From Ichthyocystis sparus (GTDB taxonomy: Bacteria > Pseudomonadota > Gammaproteobacteria > Burkholderiales > 2013Ark19i), in the NCBI RefSeq assembly GCF_900078755.1, contig NZ_FKIH01000040.1: 64,000 nt of DNA. One strand, given 5' to 3'. Position 1 is the first letter of the stretch; each line of letters begins with the position of its first letter. A program made the position numbers and the translations under genes. Below the pieces are notes generated by a model. The model saw nothing but the letters and a program-made list of their open reading frames with translations, did no database searches and was not told where the DNA came from. Of the stretch, positions 35,924-46,403 are shown piece after piece.

Positions 35924-38491
35924 TCACCTGTCGCTTTTTCTTCCTGTATTGCTTCCCCCCCCGTCTTCTTCTTCTTCTTCTTCTCCTGAGTCTTCTACTA
36001 CCACCACTTCCGATGCCATATCAGATGTTGTTGTGCTGTCCGTCTCTCTTCCTGCTCTCGGAGGAATCATCCCTGACCTTTCTAGCGCTCTTTCTAGCGT
36101 TAAACCTATTATCTCACTTATTTCTGTTCTCTCGGCCTTTTTCTCCTCATCCGTTCTTTCCACCAGCACCATAGATATTACTCTTTTCTCTGCCGCTGTC
36201 TTCCTCGACATCAGTTCTCCTAGCCATATTCCTAGCTCCAATTCCAGCATTCTTATTCTTATGTTCATTCCCTCTAGTATCAGCCTTAGACTCAGCTCTC
36301 TCTCGCTTGCTTCCGCTCCTACTTCTATTCTCAATCTACTTAGCTCCACCTCCCTTTTTTGTCTATCTATATTTGCTTCTATCTCTTCCATCTTTGCCAT
36401 CAGTTCACTTAGTTCTAGCTCTAGCTCTGAGCTTTCCCCGTCCCTTTCTATTAGTTCTTTTAATTTTATTAGACTTGTCTCTACCTTTGCCTCTAGCATT
36501 CTTATTCTATCTATCTCTAGCATTCTTATTCTATCTATCTCTTCCCCTCTTGTCTCTGTTTTCTCTAGTTCTAGTTCCCTAGCTACTAGATCCCCTAGAT
36601 CTTTCTCTAGCTCTTCCATTTTTGTTTCTCTTACGCTTGCTGTTCTTGTAAGTCTTCTTACTCTTGCTTCCTTAGTCCTTAGGCGGTCCATTTTTGCTTC
36701 AGCCTCTCCTGCTCCCGCTTGCGTTAGTTCTTCATATCTACTTATCGTTTTACTTAGCTCTTCCTTCGTTTCTTGCAGGTTTTCTGGTTCGTCTACCACT
36801 TTCTTTAGTTCCCCAATGCTTGATACAACAGCTCTTCTCTCATTATCCGCATACTTTTTTTTCGAGATTGACAATCTCGTTGCTTCTAGTCTTTCCATGC
36901 GTTCCGTTACTATCTCTTTTGCTTTCTCCAGCTTTGCCTTTTTACATTTAGCTACGCTCAGATCCACCTCTACCTTTTTTTCTTGAGCACTTTCCACCTT
37001 ATTTCTCTGTCTATCTCTCAACCTTTTCCCTTCTCTTTTCTCTATCCTTTCCACTTCTGCCTTAGCTCTTTCAAATTTCCTATCTCTCTCTTCTTTTGTT
37101 TCCGGTGTCGATTCTTCTTCTGGTTTCGGTGTCGATTCTTCTTCCGGTTTCGGTGTCGATTTTTTTTCAGACTTTTCTACTGCAGGTGCTTCTATGCTGG
37201 CCATCAGAGCTCTTAATAATTCTTCGTTAGTTTTTATAAGAGAAGCAGTATCTTCGCCAAGGACAGTTACTCCTTGGGGTGCTACGCCAGATCTTTCCAG
37301 TGCTAGGTTGTACAATAAATCTTTCTGAACTTCTGAAAGTTCAATTACTATGTCTGAAACGGCATGGGATTGAGGAGTATTGTGAAACATACCTCGATAT
37401 AGCGCCTGACCAGGTTGCATTCCCAGCGATTGTGCTAAATCTGTGGCCAGAATGAATCCTCCTTGAGGAGAGGGGCCTCTGCCACTTTGCTTTGCCGCAG
37501 TCGGGGTTTGCTGCACATGCGATGCACTTGGATCTTGCCAATGCGATGCACCTGGGGCTTGCGGGTACGGTGTACTTGGATCTTGCCAATGCGATGCACC
37601 TGGGGCTTGCGGGTACGGTGCACTTGGATCTTGCCAATGCGATGCACCTGGGGCTTGCGGGTACGGTGTACTTGGATCTTGCCAATGCGATGCGCCTGGG
37701 CCTTGTGGGTCTTGCCAGTGCGATGCGCCTGGGCCTTGTGGGTCTTGCCAGTGCGATGCGCCTGGTCCCTGCGGGTCTTGCCAGTGCGATGCGCCTGGTC
37801 CCTGCGGGTCTTGCCAGTGCGATGCGCCTGGGCCTTGTGGGTCTTGCCAGTGCGATGCGCCTGGGCCTTGTGGGTCTTGCCAGTGCGATGCGCCTGGTCC
37901 CTGCGGGTCTTGCCAGTGCGATGCGCCTGGGCCTTGTGGGTCTTGCCAGTGCGATGTGCCTGGGCCTTGCGGGTCTTGCCAGTGCGATGTGCCTGGGCCT
38001 TGCGGGTACGGTGCACTTGGATCTTGCCAATGCGATGAACTTTGGCCTTGCGGGTCTTGCCAGTGCGATGCGCCTGGGAGTGGAGGTTCTTCTACGCTAT
38101 CCATCAGCGCCTGTATTGCTAATGCGTTAAGTTCCGCAAGATCCATAGACTCCATGACACCAGCTTGATCGACGGAACTACTTCCCTCTCCTGATCCACG
38201 GCTAAGCAGTGCTTCTTGTCTAGTTAAAAGTTGAGTCACCAAAGCTGATACACGAGGAGCAAGTGGGGAGCCATAAAACATACTCCGAAATATCCTTTCA
38301 CCAGGCTGCATTCCCAATATTCGTGATAAGTGTGGATCTAATAAGAACCCTCCTGCCCCAGCAGGTCCTGTGTTTTGCTCTAATGATAATGCACCTGACG
38401 GCTGTGCTTGACCACCTAGACCACCTAATCCATTGTCACCACCATCAGGACCACTCGCTTCACTACTTGCGCTACTTAATTTCCGTTTCAT
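35924..38491 (-). CDS. U10: two-module coiled-coil protein with the longest Trp repeat region, C-type C
   Basis: 855 residues from MKRKLSS. An ATG two codons upstream is too close to the AAGGAC motif. Module 1 is at about 46-135 (LSRILGMQPGERIFRSMF). About 15 Trp repeats at about 137-327 mix an 11-residue GASHWQDPQGP unit and a 16-residue SAPYPQAP/GASHWQDP unit. Module 2 is at about 338-433 (LAQSLGMQPGQALYRGMF). A KPEEESTP repeat and a coiled coil with RILGM...LELELGIWLGE follow, then a type C acidic tail (VVVEDSGEEEEEEDGG). Module 1 matches U12 almost exactly. Function unknown. Confidence 0.85.
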   Translation of the reverse strand: MKRKLSSASSEASGPDGGDNGLGGLGGQAQPSGALSLEQNTGPAGAGGFLLDPHLSRILGMQPGERIFRSMFYGSPLAPRVSALVTQLLTRQEALLSRGSGEGSSSVDQAGVMESMDLAELNALAIQALMDSVEEPPLPGASHWQDPQGQSSSHWQDPSAPYPQGPGTSHWQDPQGPGTSHWQDPQGPGASHWQDPQGPGASHWQDPQGPGASHWQDPQGPGASHWQDPQGPGASHWQDPQGPGASHWQDPQGPGASHWQDPQGPGASHWQDPSTPYPQAPGASHWQDPSAPYPQAPGASHWQDPSTPYPQAPGASHWQDPSASHVQQTPTAAKQSGRGPSPQGGFILATDLAQSLGMQPGQALYRGMFHNTPQSHAVSDIVIELSEVQKDLLYNLALERSGVAPQGVTVLGEDTASLIKTNEELLRALMASIEAPAVEKSEKKSTPKPEEESTPKPEEESTPETKEERDRKFERAKAEVERIEKREGKRLRDRQRNKVESAQEKKVEVDLSVAKCKKAKLEKAKEIVTERMERLEATRLSISKKKYADNERRAVVSSIGELKKVVDEPENLQETKEELSKTISRYEELTQAGAGEAEAKMDRLRTKEARVRRLTRTASVRETKMEELEKDLGDLVARELELEKTETRGEEIDRIRMLEIDRIRMLEAKVETSLIKLKELIERDGESSELELELSELMAKMEEIEANIDRQKREVELSRLRIEVGAEASERELSLRLILEGMNIRIRMLELELGIWLGELMSRKTAAEKRVISMVLVERTDEEKKAERTEISEIIGLTLERALERSGMIPPRAGRETDSTTTSDMASEVVVVEDSGEEEEEEDGGGSNTGRKSDR
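37100..37165. repeat. 24-bp acidic repeat in U10
   Basis: Three near-identical 24-bp units encode TPKPEEES-type octamers just after module 2. This is the same unit length as the Trp repeats but a different sequence. Confidence 0.85.
37510..38080. repeat. 33-bp and 48-bp tandem repeats in U10
   Basis: Units of 33 bp (GASHWQDPQGP) in the middle are flanked by units of 48 bp (SAPYPQAPGASHWQDP) nearest module 2. All keep the core SHWQDP. U12 carries only the 48-bp type, so the 33-bp type probably arose here by loss of 15 bp and was then amplified. Confidence 0.95.
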
Positions 38492-40123
38492 TGGCATGGA
38501 GTCCTTATTATTTCATTGTTTTTTTTATCTCTATTTTCACTCTGTTGATACCACGAGCTGTATACAAACCCTTTTACAATTAATACAAAGCTTGTTTTTT
38601 AACTTAATATACTTTTTAAGGGTAAGATCGACCTAAGCTAATAAAAAAACATTCTCAACAAAAATACGGCTTACGCACATGTTATAAAAAAAATAACTTC
38701 GAAGAAGGCGCAGCCTCTACGATCCGGCTTTAACTACATCCAAGCAGACACACGCACACACCCATCATGCTGAGTTAGTAAAGGCTCTCTTTCAATTAGT
38801 ATTGCTACCTACACATTAGGCTCAGCTGTTGAAATTATCTTTGCAGGCTTGCTGATAGTCATATTACGAGACTTTATCATAAATTAATTGGCATGGATCT
38901 TCTCAATTTTCTAAATATAATTAAAATTCTGTAATTTATTTGGTATTTTTAAAGATTTTTAATGTTATTTTTTTTAAAAATAACAAGTACAAGTAATCAT
39001 ATTTTGTGCGTAAAATATATCTATATACCCCGGTAGAACGTTACAAACTATCAACATAGCCTCGTTAGCATGATGTCTAGTAATTGGACGTCATCACTGA
39101 TTATCAGTATTGTATTTTTCGCTTCTATAGCGAGTACATGGAACCACCACCAACTGCTCCTACTCTAGGAGCATTCGTCTAGGTATTGCTTTTATGGATA
39201 ACTGCAGTCGCTGTCAACCATTATTAACGGTGACAATTATTCGTGAATATACCTGTTTTTGAATAAGCAACTCTCCAACATAGTGCTTTGTAAGATAATT
39301 CAACTAACACAACTATACTGTTTTAATAATCGTGTTGGCCGTAACCACGCCATTTGCTTACTCTGAACCAAGTACTAGAGTAAATAATAACTCAAATTAA
39401 TACGAGAAAAAAACCAATGATCGGCACACTATTATATATAAGACAAACTCCGCCTAACTAGTAGACGTATGTTTGTCTGCTCCCCCTAGTAATTTTTGTG
39501 CTTTTTCTAATGTTAACCCTGATCTGTCAACATACACGTTGTATTTTGACCAGATAAAGTTGATGACATATTGCCTATTGGACAGCTTTGCCTATTGTCA
39601 ATAAAGACAGAGAGGTGCTTAGGTAACGAATGGAGGTGAAGAAAGACTAATTGTTAGTTGTAGACATACAAGACAGGGCTATTTAAAGTGCCTACTACTA
39701 TCACAAAAACTAACTTTTTGTGAGTATCGATGAAAGTAAATAGTAATAATATATTTCTACAGAGCGTATAAAGATACATTCCATAATTTTGTTTTAATTC
39801 AGAATTTACAGCAAAGATCAAAGATGTTAATTGTCTGTCTCACATTCATTTAAACTAGTGGACAAAGTTGTATATGTAGTCGATAGATTAAGACCTTTAC
39901 CTATGTGTAGTGATAATTGTGCTTACAGAACTTCTGGTTTTAATTGATTAGTTTTGCGAGGAGGAAAGTACCCATAAGATTCGGGTTCTCTGTTAGCTAT
40001 TGCAGGGAGGTAAGACAAACTATTCTACCAATCTGGGTTGTTAATTATTAGTTATACTGATTGACCTATTATGTGAAACTTACCAAGAGCTATACTAGAG
40101 CAGCACTTAAAACCAGATTACCA
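38492..40123. repeat. Spacer between U10 and the gap-side fragment: conserved upstream block and type-C 3' block
   Basis: No intact gene is seen. About 38492-38960 is nearly the same as the region upstream of U12 (48747-49230). The block then lacks about 250 bp near 39010 compared with U12, going from the TAAAATATAT tract directly to the tract around agaacgttacaaac. The type-C 3' block starts near 39850. Confidence 0.65.
38501..38506 (-). promoter_or_regulatory. Ribosome binding site of U10
   Basis: AAGGAC on the coding strand, 9-10 nt before the ATG of MKRKLSS and 3-4 nt before the alternative in-frame ATG at 38497. The A8 tract of the shared leader lies just upstream. Confidence 0.6.
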
Positions 40124-40419
40124 TCATACCCAATAATGGACGCTAAACTGGCATTTATTCTCCTGTTGCACCCGGATATTACTGTGCTCTTGTACACCTA
40201 CATTATACCGACTCATTATTACATTGCGGTAGGAACCTGATTCATTTATGTACACAATTGTGTAAAGAATACCTGCTATGATTTTTCCATTGACCTTCCT
40301 TTTTCTTCTACCAATCTCTTTCTTTTTCTGTTTTGATATCACTCTCTCCTGCGAGTGTACCATTACTTCTGATTTTGCTTGCAGCGTCTTTTAGGCATTT
40401 CCGGTCTCGTGAATCCCAT
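40124..40419 (-). pseudogene. Frameshifted copy of the small basic ORF
   Basis: It starts ATGGGATTCACGAGACCGG at 40419 like the copies beside U10 and U15. A 4-nt deletion compared with the U15 copy shifts the frame after about 12 codons, and the old frame resumes as KSEVMVHSQERVISKQKKK. It lies 3' of the decayed C-type fragment, as in the other two loci. Confidence 0.55.
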
Positions 40420-40435
40420 AAAAAATAATTACTTA

Positions 40436-40822
40436 TTAACTTATTACTCTCTTATCACTTTCGCTTCCAATATTGCTACTGTTAGCTCCCTCTTCCATAC
40501 CTCTCCTCTTCTTATGATTTCTGCATTGCTACCATTTCCGGTGACTATCTCAGGTATTGTTATTATGTTGTACTCTTTGGACTTTCTTGCTATCTCCGTG
40601 CTTAGGGTGCCATTTTCTTCTCTGTCTCCTGATTATCAGCTTACCTAGCCCTACCTCTAGATTTATTCCTATCTTTTCTCTTAATTAAGTCATCTGTCCC
40701 TATCTCTCTTCCTCTTACTTTACATCTAGCTCTTCCTTGCTTACCCCCATTTTCTCCAGATCTAGTTTTTTGCTACTAGTGTCTCTTGCTATTGGTCTTT
40801 TAGATCTCCCCTTACCCTTGTC
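40436..40822 (-). pseudogene. C-terminal fragment of a decayed C-type family member, cut by the N gap
   Basis: Near 40720-40800 the minus strand reads KKLDLEKMGVSKEELDVK and then stops; it aligns with the KELxLEKxGxxKEELDKV segment of U9, U12 and U15. Left of it only nucleotide similarity to C-type tails remains. The rest of the gene is in the gap or missing. Confidence 0.6.
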
Positions 40823-40922
40823 NNNNNNNNNNNNNNNNNNNNNNNNNNNNNNNNNNNNNNNNNNNNNNNNNNNNNNNNNNNNNNNNNNNNNNNNNNNNNN
40901 NNNNNNNNNNNNNNNNNNNNNN
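40823..40922. other. Assembly gap (100 N)
   Basis: Exactly 100 N, the usual size of a gap of unknown length. The left edge is inside a family coiled coil and the right edge is in the leader of a family gene. At least the 5' part of one unit (modules and perhaps a Trp array) is therefore probably hidden here, and more units cannot be excluded. Confidence 0.95.
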
Positions 40923-42462
40923 CTACATTTAATATCAAGCTTATTTTCCTAATTTAACATGCCTTTTAGAGTACACTTGGCCACGCTAACAAAAATACTC
41001 CAAACAAAAATATATAGATTTACATACATGCAAAAACCTTATCAACTAACACAGATACAGTACCCATGAGCTAGTTTTAATTACACTAAAGCAGCATACA
41101 CTTAGCATGCTGAGTTAGTAAAAGCTCTCTTTCAACTAGTATTACCCCCTATACATTAATTTCAGTTATTGCAATTACCTTCTTAGGATCGCTCGTATTA
41201 TAGCCAGATTGTGAGTCTTTATTAACTAGTGTAGCTTTCTCAATGTTTTAAACTATGACTAGTAAAGAAAAAAATACGAGATAAGAACTGTAATTTATTT
41301 GATACTTATGTGCACTTTTACATGTATGTAATTATTTAATAGTAATGAGTAATTATTATTTGCTCATAAAATATATCTATGTTCAGTGGCATTAACAGCA
41401 AGTTAGTTAATTTTCAACTAACTAACTTCAGTATCTAAAGTAGAATGACCGTACCCACACTCCAGTATAATATATATCGGGCTTTATACTTTGACTAGTT
41501 GTTTATTGCCCCCATAATGCAGCCGGGTTCAGCATAGAATTACTAACTACCGATAATTTAACTAGTGTGTGCGCAATTTTTAGTATGGCGGATAATAGTT
41601 AAACATAATTATTAATTGCTTTGCTCTTGTTATATTTTTCTGCTTCTTTACAGCAAATTAATGATTAATGAAGCAGTTATGTAAGGACATACATGTTTTT
41701 GAATAAGCAATCGCCCACAGTGCTTATATTAAATGTGATAGACGTGGCAATGTTATTTTGTTATTAATAATGAATAATGTATTTGTCTATATGCTAATCA
41801 CACATATTTGTGTGCTATGATAAAAATGCTAAAATCAATTACTCAGGTTGACACAAAAAAATAACAGTAGGTATACCATTCTGTACCAGATAAACCCCAC
41901 CTAACTGATAGTTGTGAGTTCTTACTCTGCTGATAATTTTCATATCGCTTCTAATCTGTTAATCCCGATCTGTTGTTGACCCCGTCTAGTGTTCTGAGTG
42001 TATAAAATTGATGGCATATTGCCTATTAGTACAGCTTTGCCGATAGTCAATAAAGACGTAGTGGCATCTAGATCACGAGGGGTAGAATAAAAGAGATTAA
42101 CTATTAGTTTGTAATATTACTAATAAATAAGAAGTGTCATTTACAGAGTGGTGCTGAATTTGTTTCTCCAGGGACTAACATTCGTGATCATAGATGCAAT
42201 TAAGTATCAGTGATATGCTGCGATAGCTTCGGTAAAGCTATGTTACATAATTTCGCCTTACCTTTCTTCTAATTCAGAATAAATTAATTTTCGTGTTCAT
42301 TATATTTGAATTGAAGCTATAATTTTTTCTTTACATGTAAATAATAATTATGATTGCACTGCAATCTACAACCATTTTTATACTTGCTATATCCAATGTA
42401 AGTAGTTTTTTATCATATGCATAATAATAAAGATCTAGTTAGAATAACTCCTGAGTGTAGGG
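40923..42462. repeat. Spacer right of the gap: conserved upstream block
   Basis: No intact gene is seen. It begins within the leader of a missing gene (tract around atttaatatcaagcttattt) and runs through the common upstream block to about 41880. The shared distal block (around gtgttctgagtg...gatggcatattgcctatt and ggactaacattcgtgatc) follows to about 42420. Confidence 0.6.
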
Positions 42463-44187
42463 TTGTTGCACGTAGGGATCTTGTCCAAGTTCTACTATCT
42501 AATCTCCTCGCTCTTACTTTTGCTAGAGCTCTATTTATATTTAGCTCTTTCAGTATATCTTTTTTCGCCTCTATCTATGACGCTGTTGCTCCCGACATTA
42601 TTCTACCTTCCCGTACCTTTCTCTCCACCTAGACTCATCTCGTATACTTTCACCCTATACAATTCTAGATCTAGGTTTTGTCTTGCGTCCTTACTCCATT
42701 TAGCTCTAATTCTAGCCTTTCCATATCTGCTGGCTGTTCTTGTTTTCTCCCCCATCTCTCTTTCTTCGCTAGCTCTCTTCTCATTCTTGCTGATCTATTT
42801 TTCACTAACGCTCTCTAACTCTTTCCGCCTCTTACTTCTTTGATTTTTCTCTGACTGTTGTTTCTTCTAGTTCTGATCTTTTTCTTGCCTTTCTCTCCCT
42901 ATTTGTCTTTTCTGGCTTCCCTTTCTCTGCTATAGCTTCGTTTTGCTTTTTCCCTTGCTTGCTATTGCCCTTCATCTAACTTCCCCGTTGGTTTTCCTCG
43001 TTAGTTCTTTGTTTCTTATTTTCTCCATCTTTTTAGCTTCTTTAAGCCCTGGCCGTGAGCTTCTTCAAGCTCCACAGCCATCAGTAGCTCTAGTTCTATC
43101 GAGAGCTTCAGCTCTAGCTTTCTTGCTCTTACTCTTACTACTTCTGGCTCTATTGCACTTTCTCCAACTACCACTTTATCTAATTCTCTCTTTCTCGCTC
43201 TAACTTCCTCCAGCTCTCTTTTTATTTCTTGCAAGTTTGATGGTATCGCTCCCAGAATTGTACTTATTGTTTTCTTTTGCCCCATAATTACTTCTAACTC
43301 TTTATCAATTTCTTCCATGCTTGAAGGTGCCGCTGCCTTTGTTTCTCTCGTACTCTCTCCCACCTTGTTTTTTTACTTTCTCTAGATTCATTTTCATAAG
43401 TTTAGCCATGTGTAAAGCTGCTTTTATTCCCATTTCTTGCGCCTCCCTTTCTAGTTCTTGATTGCACAATAAATCTTTCTGAATTTTAGAAAGTTGATTT
43501 ACTATGCCTAAAACGATATGAGACCGTGGAGTGCCATGAAACATACTTCTAAGCAGCACTTAACTAGATTTCATTCCCACCTCTATTAAGCTAAATCTGG
43601 TGTTAACATGAGCCCTTCATCGGAGTTTATTGTGCCCCGTTCTGGCGTATTTGGCACTTGCTCATGCACAGTCAGTATATAAACCTTTCACTGCTACTGC
43701 CTTTGGTGCACTTATTTCGGTACTATCCGTAGTATCTACAACTTCTACTACTGCTGACAGTACTACCTCAAGTTGAGGTTCTTCTATGCTATCCAGAAGC
43801 GCTCGTATTGTTCTCTCTTGTTAGAGACCATAAGAGCAAGATTATAACCGCCACCGCTAAATCGGACTGTAGAGCTAGTCCTCTCTCTCCTATTTCTCTA
43901 CGAACAAGTGCTTCATGCGTATCTATAAGTTGAGCTGCCAAACTTGATATATGAGAAGCCTGAGGGGTGCCATAAAACATGCTTCGAAATATCATTTCAC
44001 CAGGACGTATCCCCAACGATAGTGCTAAATGTGGCACTAATATAAAACCTCCTGCCTAAAAATATCCTGTGCCTTGTTCTAATTCTAATGAGTCCGACGA
44101 TTGTGACTGCTTACCTACACCACTTTGTTCATCCTTGCCACACAGACCACTTTCTGCATTACTTGTGTTACTTAATTTACTTTTCAT
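42463..44187 (-). pseudogene. U11: decayed family member, C-type B
   Basis: The start at 44187 reads MKSKLSNTSN. An in-frame TAG is codon 44 (44056-44058). Module 1 follows (LALSLGIRPGEMIFRSMF), then shifts, the end of module 2 (43305-43559), a short coiled-coil piece (43016-43363) with ELKLSIELELLMAVELEEA, and the type B end near 42480-42640 as nucleotide similarity only. The AAGGAC motif before the ATG has become AAGTAA. Several separate lesions show that it is dead as a whole protein. Confidence 0.8.
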
Positions 44188-46009
44188 TGGCATAGATTAC
44201 TTATTTCTTGTTTTTTTTCTTCTGTTGAAACATACCGCAGATGATCCTTACTGTAGTTGATATCAAGCTTATTTTTATAATTTAATATACCCGTTAGAAC
44301 GTACCTGACCACACTAACAAAAGTACCCTAAACAAATACAGGTCCACACATATAAAAAATAAATTGACCTTAATTACACACTGAGTAGCGTACACTTATC
44401 ATGCTGAGTCTAGTAACTCTTTTCAATAATTAGCACAGCCACCTATACATTAGGTTCAGTTGTTGTAATCATCTTCGTAGGTTTACTGATAGCCATATCA
44501 CTAGTCCTTATCAATTAGAGTAGTTTTCTAAATTTTCTAAATCTAATTCCAAAACTGTAATTTATTTGATTCCATTACGTGTATTTTTAAATATTTTTCA
44601 CGTTAAAATAAGTAATCATTGTTTGAGCATAAAAAAAACTGCACCTAATAGCAACAACAGTAAATTCATTTTTAACTAATTTTGCTTCAATATACAAAGC
44701 TGAATGACCGAACCTGTACTCCAGTTGATATGTTTTGTATATGGTAGTAGTCTCACTAGAACATCATTAACATTTCTCGCTCAGGAGCTCAGGTATTACT
44801 TCTAGGATAATTGCAATTGCCACCACTAATCATTATTAATGAAGCAGTCACGCGTTAGCGCACCCGTCTTTGGATGAGCAATGACTCAACACTGAGCTCT
44901 ATGCATCTACAAACTAATTTAACAAACATATGACAATATTGTTTTGACAGTGTATTTGTCGATATAGTAATTACCTCATTTGTGTACCATGACCGAAGCA
45001 CTAAAGTGACAGTAAGTGGCTCAAATTAAAAATTAATGATTGCTATACGTATTCTATTTCAGTTAAACCCTGCCCAACCAATGGACGTGAGATGTACGTT
45101 TTTGCTTTGCCAAGGATTTTTGTACTGCTTCTAACATGTTACCCCGGACTCTCATTATCCGTATATAGTAGTTGGCGGTATATGGCTTATCATCAAATAA
45201 TTGCTCACTGGTAACAAATGCAGAGGTGGTGCCTAGATCACAAGGGGTAAAAGATTAACTATTAGTTTATAATATATGGAATGGTGCCGTTTATAATGTT
45301 GGATTTCTTTTAAAAATTGACTTTTCGTAGACAAAAGCACATCATGATGTATTGATATTGCACAGAACCAACGATTACACGCATAATCTTTTCTTAAATT
45401 CCTGAAATTGATTTTGAACCCTGTGCTCCAACTACTCACCAAGATAAACTTTTTATTCATACTATCTGTATTTATCTGTGATGTTTTACTGTGCTGTTCT
45501 GTTTCTAGATCTGTTTTATGCGTAAACTATTGTTAAACTGATACGCTTCTTAACAAAACACACCAACTTAGAACTGTACTAAACGACATTTTGACACATT
45601 TTATTTACCTCAATTTCAAGTACGCAATCTACTTCTTTGCCGATTTCGTTAATAAAAACTTGCCCTCTAATGAAGCCGATTCTTAAGCAAAACTTAACTA
45701 AGTTACATCTTTAACACTAGAGATAAATTTGCACTTATTGCAACGATACCCAAGACTATGTACCCAGTCGAAAGTACTATCGGAGGTGTATTGACCCTGG
45801 ATGTGACTACCTGTCTATCGTTATTTCACAACATAATGCTTGGCCTATATAAATTACTTAATTATTTTCACTACGATAGTAGATGACTTAACTTTATATT
45901 TAATATAGATCAATACAACAAAGGCAACGCATCTAATACTACCCCCACTAAAATTTCCATATCTCTTCTTCCCATTTACTATTTCTTATACTATATTACT
46001 ACTACTAAT
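44188..46009. repeat. Spacer U12/U11: conserved upstream block and block X
   Basis: No intact gene is seen. A shortened family upstream block covers about 44188-45060, missing the tract with attgtttgttgctcc, and the distal block is at about 45060-45350. Block X remnants (around atctgtgatgttttactgtg and caatttcaagtacgcaatc) run to about 45900. Confidence 0.6.
45380..45900 (-). pseudogene. Block X copy beside U12
   Basis: Tract order and wording match block X beside U13, but short gaps and stops break all frames. Confidence 0.4.
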
Positions 46010-46300
46010 CCAGATCTTGCTCTACAACTATTAATCCCTCTGACGCTGGAACTAATCCCTTACTCTTACTATAGTTCCATTTCTATTTAGCTCTTTCAGT
46101 CTATTTTTCTTAGCCTCTACCTATGTTGCGGTTGCTCCAGGTACACTCCACCCTTCCATATCCACCTACCTATATTCATCGCGCACGCCCTTACTCTATC
46201 TAATTACAGTCCTATACTTTGCTCTTGCACTATTACCTCATCTAATTCTAACTCTTCCTCGGTTGCTGTTACAGTCCTATGTAGCTACCACTATTCTAGC
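46010..46300 (-). pseudogene. C-type B tail remnant 3' of U12
   Basis: Nucleotide similarity to the B-type end of U13 is clear (tracts around tccagatcttgctctacaac, tatttagctctttcagtcta and tgttgcggttgctcc). It lies directly after a C-type gene, so a B-type gene was once here and was replaced or truncated by the present U12. Confidence 0.65.
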
Positions 46301-46403
46301 CCTCTAGTCTTTTATTGATTTCTCTTCCTCTTGATTCTTGTATTACTACCATTTCCGATGCCATCTAGGGTTGATATGTTGCTCGCTTTTCTTCTTGCTC
46401 TTG

